Shown here piece by piece: positions 19,643 through 28,253 of a stretch of DNA of 64,000 bases. A program made the translations under genes and the position numbers. Where the stretch lies: contig NZ_CP009962.1 in NCBI RefSeq assembly GCF_000786695.1, positions 2,108,001 to 2,172,000 on the forward strand. The letters run 5' to 3'. Every line of letters starts with the position of its first letter. The stretch's first letter is position 1. Source of the DNA: Collimonas arenae. Its GTDB lineage: Bacteria > Pseudomonadota > Gammaproteobacteria > Burkholderiales > Burkholderiaceae_D. The notes below the pieces were generated by a model. The model saw only the letters and a list, made by a program, of their open reading frames with translations. It was not told the origin of the DNA and ran no database searches.

Positions 19643-20601
19643 GCGACACGCCAATCAATCCCGCGATTATTCGCGAGGCTGCAACCTGGCTGATGACATT
19701 GCACGGCGGCGAAGCTACCGAAGCCGATCAGCAAGCATGGCAGCGCTGGCGTTCGCGCAGTCCTGAGCATCAGCGGGCCTGGCTCTGTGCGCAAAAACTC
19801 AACGGCGCCTTCAGCGACATTCCGGCGGAACTGGGCATGCCGGTTCTCGACCGCGCAACACCGCGCCATCAACAGCGGCGTGCAGTGCTGAAAACGTTAT
19901 CCGTACTTTTGACTGCCGCCCCGGTGGCATGGCTTGCCACCAGATTGCCATGGCAGGACTGGACTGCCGACTATCAGACCGGCACCGGCGAACAGCGCGA
20001 TATCGCGCTGTCTGACGGCACCCAGCTGATGCTCAACACAGCCAGTTCGGTCGATGTCAAGTTCGACGCCAGCCAGCGCCTGGTGCGCTTGTATACCGGC
20101 GAAATGCTGGTGACTACGGGACGCGATAAGATGGCGCCGCCGCGGCCATTTATGGTGCAAACGCGTCATGGCATGCTGCGTGCGCTTGGCACCCGTTTCA
20201 ATATCCGCCAGGAAGGCATGCGCAGTCATGTGGCGGTGCTTGAAGGCTCGGTCGAAATTGTGCCGCGGGCGTCCGTGGGTATGGCAGTGTTGGTCAAGGC
20301 AGGGCAGCAATGTGTGTTTACCGCCAACCGGGTTGAGCCTGTGCAGGCGGCCGACGACACGCTGGCGCTGTGGTCGCAAGGTGTGCTGGTAGCGGACAAA
20401 ATGCGTCTTGCCGATTTCCTCGACGAGCTGGCGCGCTATCGCCATGGGCGGCTTAACTGCGATCCTGCGGTGGCCGATCAGCTTGTTTCCGGCGCCTTCC
20501 AGTTGAAAGATACGGACCAGGTGCTGTATTTGCTAAGCAAGGTATTGCCGGTGCGGATAGAAAAAATAAGCCGGTATTGGGTCACTGTGACTAAAGTCTA
20601 A
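19639..20601 (+). CDS. FecR-family anti-sigma/sigma regulator
   Basis: A 320-residue single-pass membrane protein. The N-terminal cytoplasmic DUF4880 part (EAATWLMTLHGGEATEADQQAW) contacts the sigma factor; a membrane segment follows at about residues 85-105 (LSVLLTAAPVAWLATRL); then the periplasmic FecR domain (TGTGEQRDIALSDGTQLMLN...) and a C-terminal secretin/TonB-like segment. The start is taken at 19639, which overlaps the sigma gene stop as ATGA, indicating translational coupling. It relays the receptor signal to the sigma factor. Confidence 0.93.
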   Translation: MSDTPINPAIIREAATWLMTLHGGEATEADQQAWQRWRSRSPEHQRAWLCAQKLNGAFSDIPAELGMPVLDRATPRHQQRRAVLKTLSVLLTAAPVAWLATRLPWQDWTADYQTGTGEQRDIALSDGTQLMLNTASSVDVKFDASQRLVRLYTGEMLVTTGRDKMAPPRPFMVQTRHGMLRALGTRFNIRQEGMRSHVAVLEGSVEIVPRASVGMAVLVKAGQQCVFTANRVEPVQAADDTLALWSQGVLVADKMRLADFLDELARYRHGRLNCDPAVADQLVSGAFQLKDTDQVLYLLSKVLPVRIEKISRYWVTVTKV

Positions 20602-20740
20602 GGTCTAAGGTCTAAGGGGTCGGTTGCGTATAGATATACGCGGTTCTTCATGGATTGGGAATTCGATGGGATATGGTCAGGCCCCTATCAATATCAAGGG
20701 TATGCCAGGCCGGCATTTCTGGTAGTTAACCGAGAAAGCA

Positions 20741-23185
20741 ATGCGTATGGTTCTACAAAATTCTCGGCGACGTTTTTTTGATACATCGCGGCCGCTCTCA
20801 ATGGCTGCGCGCGTACAAATCGCTTGCTGGTGCCTTGCCTCGGCTGGCTTTGGCGCTCCTTCTCCTGTATGCGCACAATCCACGCAGCTGGTTAAGAGTT
20901 ATGCGATTGGTGCAGGAAAATTAAGTCTGATACTAGCGGCTTTTGCTGCCAAATCCGGTATTTCGCTCGCCTATGACCCGGCGCTGGTGAAGGACAAGTA
21001 CAGTCCGGGACTGAGCGGCAATCATGCGGTTGCCGACGCGCTGGCCGTTTTGCTGAGCGGCACCGGGCTGGAAGCGATTGCCAAGGCAGAAGGCGGCTAT
21101 ATCTTGCGGACAAGATCCCTGCAGCAGCCGGCGCCATATCCCGTCGCACGTGCTGCTCCCGTTATCGCCTGGGATGATTCTGTATTGATGGAGATGACCG
21201 TTTTCCCCGGGCCAGACGGATCCGTGGATCGAGGGTTTGTCGCCACCAATAGCAGCAGCGCCAGCCGTACCAATACGCTGCTCTCGGAGCTGCCGCAATC
21301 GGTACAGGTGGTCACGCAAGAACTCATGACGAACCAGCAGTCGCAATCGGTGCTGGATGCCTTGCACGATGTCAGCGGTGTGAATATTTATAACATCGGG
21401 GTCGATACATCTGTCTATATCCGGGGTTTTCTGGCGCCGACACGCATTAATGGCCTGCAGCAAGGACCATCCCGTATCGATAGCGCCGCCTCGCCGCTGC
21501 ATACGCCGCTGGCGGCGATCGAGAGAATCGATGTCGTCAAGGGAGCCGATTCGATCGTCGCTAATGGCGACATGGAGCCGGGCGGCCTGGTCAACATCAT
21601 CACCAAGCAACCACAAGCCGAACCGGTACGGCAACTGACGCTGGAAAGCGGCACCCAAGGCCATCAACGGATTGCACTCGACCTCACCGGCGCGCTGTCG
21701 GACGATAATGTCTGGACCCACCGCGTGATTCTTTCCGGCAGCCAGGACTCGGACGCAATTGACCGCTACGACAGCGCGCGCGACGTCTATTTCGCCCCGT
21801 CGCTTGGCTATCGCCACGATGGCACTATCGCCGTGGCCGGCCTCAACTATCAACGCAATTTGTTGCCGATTGGCGGTAAAGGCCCCTACGGCCAGATTAC
21901 CGATGGTTTGCAGAGCACCAGCATCGGCGGCAGTTATGACGTGCAGCAGAAATTCGATGGCAATTGGGGCGTGCAGAGCAAGGGTAACTACATGCGAACG
22001 CAGTTGTCTGCGCGTTCATACTACTGCGTTCAAAGCGCCTCGCCAGATGACGGCGCCATGCCGAGAAGTTGCCAGACGCGAGCGCAGGCATCTACGTCCT
22101 ATGGCTGGAATCTCGAAAACAATGTGCACGGTACTTTTCATACCGGTCCGGTCAAGCATACCGTGCTAGCCGGTGTCGCCGTCAATTACAGCTGGTTTGC
22201 AGTGCCGCTGGCGGAGATTGGTCCTGCCGTGCCGGCAACGCTTTCACGCGACAGCCTGCCGGAGATTCCTTCCACGAAGCTGACACCGTACGAGCCGGCA
22301 TCTGAGTTGTACTATACCAATTGGTTTCTGCAAGACCAACTGGGCTGGCGGCGCTGGCATTTGCTGGCGAATATCGGCTACACGCGGGCCTGGTCACATA
22401 GCGCCGATCTGCAAACCGCGGCGGTGACATCATTACATCCGCAAAGCAAGCCGATTTATAACATCGGGCTATCCTATCAGCTGACTGATAACGTCACGCT
22501 GTATGCCAATCGGCAAAAGAGCTTCGTGTTGCAGGCCCAGGCCTCCGGTATTCGTTACGATGACGGCCCGCCTGGCCTGTACAACCTGCCGCCGACGGAC
22601 GGGAAATCGCTGGAGGCGGGCGTCAAATTAAATCTGCTGGACGAGCGCTTGATGTTGACGGCGTCGGTGTTTCGGATAGAACATGCGAAGGTCCTGTACG
22701 CCTATGCTTACGACGCTAATAATAATGAATTTACTGCGCTGCTGCCTGCCACCACAAACCGCGGGGCAGAGTTCGATCTGAGCGGCAGTCCCTTGCCAGG
22801 CTGGAATCTCACCGCGTCCTACAGTTACAACAATTTCAGGTATGCGCAGCCGCCGGGTTTTTATGTCCAGCCTTCGTTGATTTCGCGCCATCAGGCCAGT
22901 TTCTGGAGCAGCTACGATTTGCAGAGCGCTGCATGGCGTGGATGGGGTTACGGCGTGGGGGCTAGCGCCCGTAGCGGGTACCCAAGCAACAGCGGTAATA
23001 TGCAAATCGGCGGTCAGGTTTCTGTCGATGCGAATATCCGCTATGCGTCAAAATTATGGTCGCTGACTCTCGGCGCACGTAATCTCTTCAATCGCCACCT
23101 TTATGGCAGCTTCGCGAATCTCGACCAGGGAATTGGCTTTGAGCCGGGGCGTGTTTTTGTGTTGACCGGACGGTATAACTTCTGA
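20741..23185 (+). CDS. TonB-dependent siderophore receptor with N-terminal signalling domain
   Basis: An 814-residue outer-membrane protein. A signal peptide ends near VCAQS (about residue 46). Residues 55-130 form the STN signalling domain (SLILAAFAAKSGISLAYDPALV...), which marks a transducer that activates a FecI/FecR pair. The plug (LPQSVQVVTQELMTNQQSQSVLDALHDVSGVN..., about 190-310) and a 22-strand barrel follow, and the last residue is Phe (GRYNF), as needed for BAM insertion. The FpvA/FhuE-like pattern suggests a ferric hydroxamate-type siderophore. It is 139 bases after the FecR gene. No siderophore synthesis genes are nearby, so a foreign siderophore is possible. Confidence 0.93.
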   Translation: MRMVLQNSRRRFFDTSRPLSMAARVQIACWCLASAGFGAPSPVCAQSTQLVKSYAIGAGKLSLILAAFAAKSGISLAYDPALVKDKYSPGLSGNHAVADALAVLLSGTGLEAIAKAEGGYILRTRSLQQPAPYPVARAAPVIAWDDSVLMEMTVFPGPDGSVDRGFVATNSSSASRTNTLLSELPQSVQVVTQELMTNQQSQSVLDALHDVSGVNIYNIGVDTSVYIRGFLAPTRINGLQQGPSRIDSAASPLHTPLAAIERIDVVKGADSIVANGDMEPGGLVNIITKQPQAEPVRQLTLESGTQGHQRIALDLTGALSDDNVWTHRVILSGSQDSDAIDRYDSARDVYFAPSLGYRHDGTIAVAGLNYQRNLLPIGGKGPYGQITDGLQSTSIGGSYDVQQKFDGNWGVQSKGNYMRTQLSARSYYCVQSASPDDGAMPRSCQTRAQASTSYGWNLENNVHGTFHTGPVKHTVLAGVAVNYSWFAVPLAEIGPAVPATLSRDSLPEIPSTKLTPYEPASELYYTNWFLQDQLGWRRWHLLANIGYTRAWSHSADLQTAAVTSLHPQSKPIYNIGLSYQLTDNVTLYANRQKSFVLQAQASGIRYDDGPPGLYNLPPTDGKSLEAGVKLNLLDERLMLTASVFRIEHAKVLYAYAYDANNNEFTALLPATTNRGAEFDLSGSPLPGWNLTASYSYNNFRYAQPPGFYVQPSLISRHQASFWSSYDLQSAAWRGWGYGVGASARSGYPSNSGNMQIGGQVSVDANIRYASKLWSLTLGARNLFNRHLYGSFANLDQGIGFEPGRVFVLTGRYNF

Positions 23186-23186
23186 T

Positions 23187-23239
23187 CCCGGCTACTGGAT
23201 AGCCGGGCAGGGAGGGGAACTTTTTCCTCCTCGCCCGGC
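23187..23239. terminator. Overlapping hairpins between convergent genes
   Basis: CCCGGCTA (23187-23194) and TAGCCGGG (23200-23207) form an 8-base perfect hairpin. A competing one pairs GCCGGGC (23202-23208) with GCCCGGC (23233-23239), with a T run (23221-23225) in its loop. It lies between the receptor gene stop and the stop of the convergent gene, so it probably ends transcription in both directions. Confidence 0.6.
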
Positions 23240-23247
23240 GTCGCTGG

Positions 23248-23772
23248 TTAGCGCACTTTTTCCTGCGCAGGCATCACTGTCAGGTTTTCTCCCTGCGGCG
23301 TACGCATCGCCTTGCCTGACAATTTGCGGACCGCCCGGGCGTTGCCTACGGTGACCGGCACCGAGACTGCCTTGGTGCGGTCGCCCAGAGTGACGAACAC
23401 ATTCAACTCGTACACGCCGTCTGCCGTTGCGCGGACATTGGGCGTATCTGTGACTACGCCATCCTGATTGCTGACTAGCGTGGCGCTGCCAAGCGTGACG
23501 ATCGACAAGCCTGCATTGCTGCGGTACTCCACGTGCAGCGGGGTATTCGGCTGATCCGTGGTGAACCTCAGCATGACCGGCAAAATGGCATTCTTGCTGG
23601 TGACGCTGCCAGAGGCCAGCTCGACGGTGACCGCAGCGCCGACTTTTTCACCATGCCCGGTACTGGATGCGATTTCATGCAATGGCTTGGCGTCACCATA
23701 CTGCAGGCGGCAAGCAAGCAATACCATGGTGAAGGCCAGAAGGCTATTTTTGATCGTGATATTCATAGTCAT
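23248..23772 (-). CDS. Exported hypothetical protein coupled to a metallopeptidase gene
   Basis: A 174-residue protein with a signal peptide (SLLAFTMVLLACRLQ, cysteine near residue 21). The remainder is beta-rich: residues 55-150 alternate short hydrophobic strands (LPVMLRFTTDQ, VEYRSNAGLSIVTLG, VYELNVFVTLGDRTKAVSVPVTV), resembling an immunoglobulin-like sandwich. Its start codon overlaps the stop of the upstream gene in an ATGA junction, so it is translated with the metallopeptidase lipoprotein and probably acts with it in the envelope. I recognise no named family. Confidence 0.75.
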   Translation of the reverse strand: MTMNITIKNSLLAFTMVLLACRLQYGDAKPLHEIASSTGHGEKVGAAVTVELASGSVTSKNAILPVMLRFTTDQPNTPLHVEYRSNAGLSIVTLGSATLVSNQDGVVTDTPNVRATADGVYELNVFVTLGDRTKAVSVPVTVGNARAVRKLSGKAMRTPQGENLTVMPAQEKVR

Positions 23773-25526
23773 TGGGCTTCTCCGGCGTTGGTTGGGGCGA
23801 GCGTGATTTTGAAACAGCCGGTTTTGTCGCCGGCGTTGATGGTGGCGACATAGTCGTCTTGCGCCGGCAGATCATAATCGACATTGTAGGCGCTGGCGGA
23901 ATTGGGATCCTGGACCAGGTTTCCCGCTATCCGGTCGCCCTTGCTGAACAGCTGGAACGACGGATACAGGCCGGCGTCGGCGCTGATGTGCAAAGTATGC
24001 TTGCCTTTCTGGGCAAGACGGAAGCGCAGATAACGGTTGATGCCAAGCTTGTTGGTTTTGCCGTAGGCGCCGGTGGTGCATACGGTTGCATCCTTGGCGG
24101 GCTTGAGTTTGACGCCTTCTTCCAGGGTGGCATAGATCGGCAGCACAAAATCCTTGTTGCCGGCGACGATCGACGGCGGCAACGCAAATTGCCCGAGACC
24201 GAACATGTCGAGCTGGTTCTTGTTGGCGGTATTGATTTCCGCTAGCAGATTATCCAGCGTGGCCTGGCCGGCTGGATTGATGCTGCCGCGCAGCGAAGTG
24301 GCGAAGGAAAACAGGCTGGTGAAAGCGGGCGATTTCTTTTGCGCGGCCATGGCTTGGTAAATCGGCTTGAATCCGATGTCCGGCGATTGATGCAGTCGGT
24401 ACAGTACCGACTGTACCGCGACTTCGCCAAACCAGGCCTTGGCGACGTTGTCCGGAATTTCGTCAACCTTGAACACTACCGCTGCGTTGGCTTGCGCCTG
24501 TCCCTGGGTGTCTACGTACATCGGATCGCTACGCGCCATGCTCGAAAACGCATTGCCCCAGCCTTCACTGAAGGCCAGCCGCATGTCGAGCAGATTGTCG
24601 CCGCTGTGCGGTCCAGCGATGCTGTCGTCGCGCGAAAATGTGGCCTGGAAATAGTGCCCCCATTCATGCGCAATCACGCCGGCATCGTACTCATCGGTGT
24701 CGACGTCTTCGTGGCCGCGAATATGCAAGCCTTTGGAATAGGATTTGCCATTCTGACTACCGAAGAAAGTGCCATCGTCGCTACCCGGGCTCCAGAAGAT
24801 ATTGAGCGGCGGGAAGCTAAGGTTCTGGTCGGCTTCCAGCACCTTGTGGCTGGCGCTGTAGATGGTGTCGAGGATGGCGAATGGCGCCGCGCTGCGCGAG
24901 TTGGCGTAGCTCGCGCTAGCCGCATCCCACCCCGATGCCGCATTGAGGTCATGGATGCTGGCTTTCTTGCCGCTGTTGAAGCTGGCGCCGTCCATGGCAA
25001 ACAAGGCTGCGCCGTCGACCGCCGTGCCATAGCCGTCCGATGAATTATCGCGCACCGCGAAATTCCAGCTGGGTCCTGATGTCTTGCCGGCGCTGCGCAG
25101 CATCTGTGCTTTGGCGCGGACATGGACTGCCGTGTCGAGAGGGGCCTGGAAGCTGTAGTTTCCCTGGTCGTCGGTTGTCGTCGACAGCAATACCTTGCCG
25201 CTTTTGTCGTTGAGCAGTTCGACCACTATATTGCGCGCCGGCTTCTGTACGGTACTTGCATAGTCCAGTCTGGCCAGCCACTGGCCTTGCCGGCCCTTGT
25301 TGGATACTGCCGGTACGAAATCATAGGTGATCTTGCCGGATACGCTGGCTGTGGCGGCTGTAGTGACTTGCCGCGCCGGGCTCATACGCTGGCTTTGGGC
25401 GGCATCGGAACTGGCGCTTGCCACGGAATTGTTGCCATCGCCGCAGCCTGTGGCCAGCAACAGCGCCGACAATGCGGCGAATGCGGTGGCGGCAGTCCTG
25501 CTCTTTGCTTGATTTTTGTCAGTCAT
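23769..25526 (-). CDS. Putative lipoprotein metallopeptidase (HExxH)
   Basis: A 585-residue protein. The signal peptide ends in a lipobox LATGC (near residue 28). After a linker, residues about 60-150 look like a carboxypeptidase-regulatory-type beta sandwich (VVELLNDKSGKVLLSTTTDDQGNYSFQAPLD). The active-site motif is HEWGH (residues 287-291), and Glu321 in FSEGW is a good third zinc ligand, as in gluzincins. The C-terminal 120 residues are beta-rich (PPC-like: KHTLHISADAGLYPSFQLFSKGD). It is probably a surface or periplasmic protease of unknown substrate. The tightly coupled downstream gene may encode a partner. No exact peptidase family is recognised. Confidence 0.8.
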   Translation of the reverse strand: MTDKNQAKSRTAATAFAALSALLLATGCGDGNNSVASASSDAAQSQRMSPARQVTTAATASVSGKITYDFVPAVSNKGRQGQWLARLDYASTVQKPARNIVVELLNDKSGKVLLSTTTDDQGNYSFQAPLDTAVHVRAKAQMLRSAGKTSGPSWNFAVRDNSSDGYGTAVDGAALFAMDGASFNSGKKASIHDLNAASGWDAASASYANSRSAAPFAILDTIYSASHKVLEADQNLSFPPLNIFWSPGSDDGTFFGSQNGKSYSKGLHIRGHEDVDTDEYDAGVIAHEWGHYFQATFSRDDSIAGPHSGDNLLDMRLAFSEGWGNAFSSMARSDPMYVDTQGQAQANAAVVFKVDEIPDNVAKAWFGEVAVQSVLYRLHQSPDIGFKPIYQAMAAQKKSPAFTSLFSFATSLRGSINPAGQATLDNLLAEINTANKNQLDMFGLGQFALPPSIVAGNKDFVLPIYATLEEGVKLKPAKDATVCTTGAYGKTNKLGINRYLRFRLAQKGKHTLHISADAGLYPSFQLFSKGDRIAGNLVQDPNSASAYNVDYDLPAQDDYVATINAGDKTGCFKITLAPTNAGEAQ

Positions 25527-26018
25527 CTCTGTCCTTGATAGTGAAAGGAAGTAGTCATTTCAACTTCCGGCGCTGTACCGCCACCGGCTGCAAAGAAATG
25601 CGATGCCGAACCCAGCCGATCCCTGTAATCACCCATATGCAAAACTCCCGATTTATAGTTGAGAAGCGAGCACTCGGTCGCCAATGGAAATCACCTTGTG
25701 GAGATTTAATCAACAGACCTTATATTTATTGCCCCTCGAAAACATAAAAAGGGCCAAATGGCGTGAACGTTTTTTGCCGGGTAATAGCCGTTGTAAGCCG
25801 CTGTATCAAATGGTTACAAATAATCGGGGCCGATCGTGGCCCTTTTTCTTTTCTGGATTGGCATCACTAGTGAAAGCACCGAAGTGTGCGACGGGACATG
25901 CGAACAGGGCGCGACTTGTATTCCTGCCGCCTGAGATCTGGGGACGGAATAAAAGAAGAAGACCGATTGCGCCTAGGTGTTCTGGCGCGGAAACGAGAAC
26001 GATTTTAGGAGAAATTCG
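25527..26018. other. Intergenic region with an orphan terminator
   Basis: A 492-base region without a supported gene. It contains an intrinsic terminator at 25827-25848 on the plus strand although no plus-strand gene precedes it; an inverted copy of its right arm (AAAAAGGGCC, 25746-25755) lies 90 bases upstream. It may therefore include a small RNA or the remnant of a lost small gene. Confidence 0.45.
25827..25848 (+). terminator. Intrinsic terminator without a gene before it
   Basis: GGGCC (25827-25831) pairs with GGCCC (25838-25842), followed by TTTTT. The bases before it (GTTACAAAT) also precede the terminator at 26423-26443, so the two are related copies. Confidence 0.65.
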
Positions 26019-26159
26019 GTGAGATCAAAGTCTGTTATATACCCGGTGTGCATCGCTGTGTTTGGTCTCACGCTGAGCGCCTGCGGCGGTGGCTGGCTGC
26101 TGTCGGCCAGATTCCCATGGCGCCATGGGATATATTATTTTTCTGATATGCCGATGTAG
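26019..26159 (+). CDS. Very small lipoprotein (46 residues)
   Basis: Starts with GTG at 26019 after an ideal AGGAGA site with a 6-base spacing. The product has a basic N-terminus (MRSKS), a hydrophobic core (VIYPVCIAVFGL) and a lipobox LSAC followed by GGGW, leaving a mature chain of about 25 residues ending YYFSDMPM. Tiny lipoproteins of this kind are often found as entericidin-like or envelope-stress peptides. The good start site and complete lipobox support a real gene; the function is unknown. The next small gene begins 15 bases after its stop. Confidence 0.6.
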   Translation: MRSKSVIYPVCIAVFGLTLSACGGGWLLSARFPWRHGIYYFSDMPM

Positions 26160-26174
26160 AAGGGGAAGCTGAAA

Positions 26175-26390
26175 ATGACCGCATATATGGATCGATCCGA
26201 CCGGCTGTCGCTGCTGACCCAGGCCACAGCCGAGGCCACCGGTAAGCGCTTTTGTGCACACCACCAGGGCGAAGTGGCGGCGACGGACGGTGACTTCGTC
26301 GTTCGTAACAACACCAAGCGCTGGATATGTTTTCGTTGTCAGAAAAACAGCCAGCGCCAGAGCGCTATGGTAGCGAAGCGGCAAGCCTAA
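26175..26390 (+). CDS. Small protein with a CxxH...CxxC metal-binding pattern
   Basis: A 71-residue protein. Cys27 and His30 (FCAHHQ) and the pair Cys52/Cys55 (ICFRC) could coordinate a zinc ion as a short zinc ribbon; the tail is basic (QKNSQRQSAMVAKRQA). The start has GGGGAAG about 8 bases upstream. It follows a tiny lipoprotein gene by 15 bases and is followed by an intrinsic terminator, so the two form a short transcription unit. No family recognised. Confidence 0.6.
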   Translation: MTAYMDRSDRLSLLTQATAEATGKRFCAHHQGEVAATDGDFVVRNNTKRWICFRCQKNSQRQSAMVAKRQA

Positions 26391-26422
26391 GGCCTGTCCA
26401 ATGAGCAGTTACAAATTATTTT

Positions 26423-26443
26423 GGGCCGATATGGCCCTTTTTT
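26423..26443 (+). terminator. Intrinsic terminator of the small-gene pair
   Basis: GGGCC (26423-26427) and GGCCC (26433-26437) followed by six T residues. It lies 33 bases after the stop of the 71-residue gene and is a sequence relative of the one at 25827. Confidence 0.75.
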
Positions 26444-26515
26444 CGTTCTCGCGGGGCAGGCAAGGTAAGGGGAAGTAAATGTTAAATCATTAGAACGAAG
26501 AAGGTTTTAGCTGCC

Positions 26516-27049
26516 ATGTCGACAATCTACGGAGTTAACCGGAGCCATTCCGGGAATGCAAGCGTCTCGGGGGAAAAGCACAATACTGCGCTGAACGTGA
26601 AGCTGAGAGATGAGCAATGGGAGGCGCTGGAGCCTATGTTGCGAGGAAGGGAAGGCGATGCGGGCGCCAGGGGCCGCGACAACCGGCTGTTCATCGACGC
26701 AGTATTGTGGATTACAAGCAATCGCCGGCTGTGGCGCGACCTGCCATTGCGCTTCGGTAAATGGAACACTGCCTACATGCGCTTCATGCGCTGGAACCAG
26801 AGCAATCTCTGGCGCCGTCTCGCAGACAATATTGGCGATGATCCAAAGCTGCGTGCCGCATTTGAAAACATCGTCAGCTATGGCGATGAATGGAGTTTGC
26901 GCATCAAACAGAGGGCGTCCAGGCGCACTAGCCGACAAGCCTACGATGCTGCGATCAAGCATGCGGCGGAACAAGCGCAGATGCCTGTGGAAGATGACTC
27001 GACTTTGCACTGGCTGCGGCTGGTAGTCAAAAACGAAGCTCTGGAATAA
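26516..27049 (+). CDS. Solitary DUF4096 (IS5-type transposase HTH) protein, copy 1
   Basis: A 177-residue protein whose central part (LRDEQWEALEPMLRG... RDNRLFIDAVLW... WRDLPLRFGKWNTAYMRFMRW) is the DUF4096 domain, the N-terminal DNA-binding domain of IS5-group transposases. The DDE catalytic domain is absent; after residue 110 the chain is a charged, helical tail unlike a transposase. No inverted repeats flank it. A relative lies at 48689-49114 (LFIDAVLW and FGKWNT shared). It could be a domesticated DNA-binding protein or a decayed IS; the intact length and the second copy favour the former. Confidence 0.75.
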   Translation: MSTIYGVNRSHSGNASVSGEKHNTALNVKLRDEQWEALEPMLRGREGDAGARGRDNRLFIDAVLWITSNRRLWRDLPLRFGKWNTAYMRFMRWNQSNLWRRLADNIGDDPKLRAAFENIVSYGDEWSLRIKQRASRRTSRQAYDAAIKHAAEQAQMPVEDDSTLHWLRLVVKNEALE

Positions 27050-27395
27050 ACTGGGTGCGATTGCGCTGTCGTTCTGGTGCGATGGCGCTGCACTTATTAC
27101 ACATGCTGGTCAAGCATCTCTGCTTTCCAGCCGTGTCCTGCATCTGATTTGCTGCTGGCTGCGGCAATCATCTCGTCCTGCCATTTTTTCTCAGTTCTAA
27201 GGTAATCTGCAAAAGATCCTTGACTCCAGTTTTAGTCTGACTATAATTTCCGACGCCTGACCGATGAAACGGCGGCGGTAGTCACGATCGCTTTGCCATA
27301 TCAAATATATAAATATTAAAAAAACCGTCAGGCAGGCGCGGCACAGATCGCGCTGCCTGATCTTGTGAGACAGCAGGACAGGCCGGAGACAATGA
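27050..27395. other. Leader region of the XRE-cupin regulator gene
   Basis: A non-coding 346-base region. It holds a near-consensus promoter (27220-27247) and a G/C-rich hairpin just before the gene (CAGGCAGGCGCG at 27329-27340 with CGCGCTGCCTG at 27349-27359, one bulged base). Nothing else is recognisable. Confidence 0.5.
27220..27247 (+). promoter_or_regulatory. Sigma-70 type promoter for the peptide-uptake cluster regulator
   Basis: TTGACT (27220-27225), a 16-base spacer and TATAAT (27242-27247) make a near-consensus promoter about 150 bases before the regulator gene. A short palindrome (AGTC-T-GACT, 27234-27242) overlaps the spacer and could be an operator. Confidence 0.6.
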
Positions 27396-28010
27396 ATGGA
27401 AATACCAGAGCTGGGGATATCGATCCGCACGCGGCGTCATGCCATCAACAAGACGCTGGTGGAACTCGCCGCTGAAACAGGATTAACCGCAGGCTTCATT
27501 TCACAGCTAGAGCGTAATCTGACCAGCCCTTCGATTACCTCGCTGGTGGTGATCGCCAAAGCGCTGGGCGTTTCGATTGGCGACCTGATCCAGCAACCAG
27601 CGCAATTGCAACCCGATACCTACCGTGGCCAGCGCCAGCCTTATTCCGTGGCCAGTGGCCGCGTCAAATATGAGCGGCTGTCGACAGTGTTTCCGGGCAG
27701 TCAGGTGCATTCCGTGAAATTCACCATGCCGGCCGGGTACAAGTCAGAAATGGTCTCGCACGAAGGCGATGAAATGGTCTTCGTGCTCAGCGGCCGGGTC
27801 GGTTACACGGTAGGTACTGACAACTATGTGCTCAATGTCGGCGACAGCCTGCACTTCGACGCCAACATCCCTCACAGCATCGAATCGCTGCCACATGAAA
27901 ACGAGGTGTCTGAAGTGATCTGGGTCGGCACCGTATCCTTGTTCGACGGCCCGCAAACGACGGAACCCAAAGAGCAGAAACATCTGCTGCGCGGTACTGA
28001 ATTCTTTTGA
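27396..28010 (+). CDS. XRE-family regulator with C-terminal cupin domain
   Basis: A 204-residue protein. Residues 5-60 form a HTH_3 domain (IRTRRHAINKTLVELAAETGLTAGFISQLERN). Residues 105-180 form a cupin_2 barrel (AGYKSEMVSHEGDEMVFVLSGRVGYTVG... LNVGDSLHFDANIPHSIES), the layout of PuuR/SutR-type regulators that sense small amino or amine ligands. It is upstream of, and on the same strand as, an M24 peptidase and a dipeptide ABC transporter, so it probably controls them in response to a peptide or amino acid. Confidence 0.92.
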   Translation: MEIPELGISIRTRRHAINKTLVELAAETGLTAGFISQLERNLTSPSITSLVVIAKALGVSIGDLIQQPAQLQPDTYRGQRQPYSVASGRVKYERLSTVFPGSQVHSVKFTMPAGYKSEMVSHEGDEMVFVLSGRVGYTVGTDNYVLNVGDSLHFDANIPHSIESLPHENEVSEVIWVGTVSLFDGPQTTEPKEQKHLLRGTEFF

Positions 28011-28253
28011 CGTCCCGGTTCGGGCGGCTATTCCGGCTGCCTTGTGGCATGGTTTTTGCAGTTGCAAAAAGACGTTACTAGCGGTGTTTCGAGCGCCTGG
28101 CCTAGCTGTGAAAGCAGGGGCGTAACAATAAATTTCAATAATTGCAATGCAATGGAGTGGTAAAGGCAATGGTGTACACGAACTATCTGGATTTGGGCGA
28201 ACGGTTATTGAGCAGAGCTTGCTGCGGCAACGCCGGTGTACTGCGAGGCAGCC

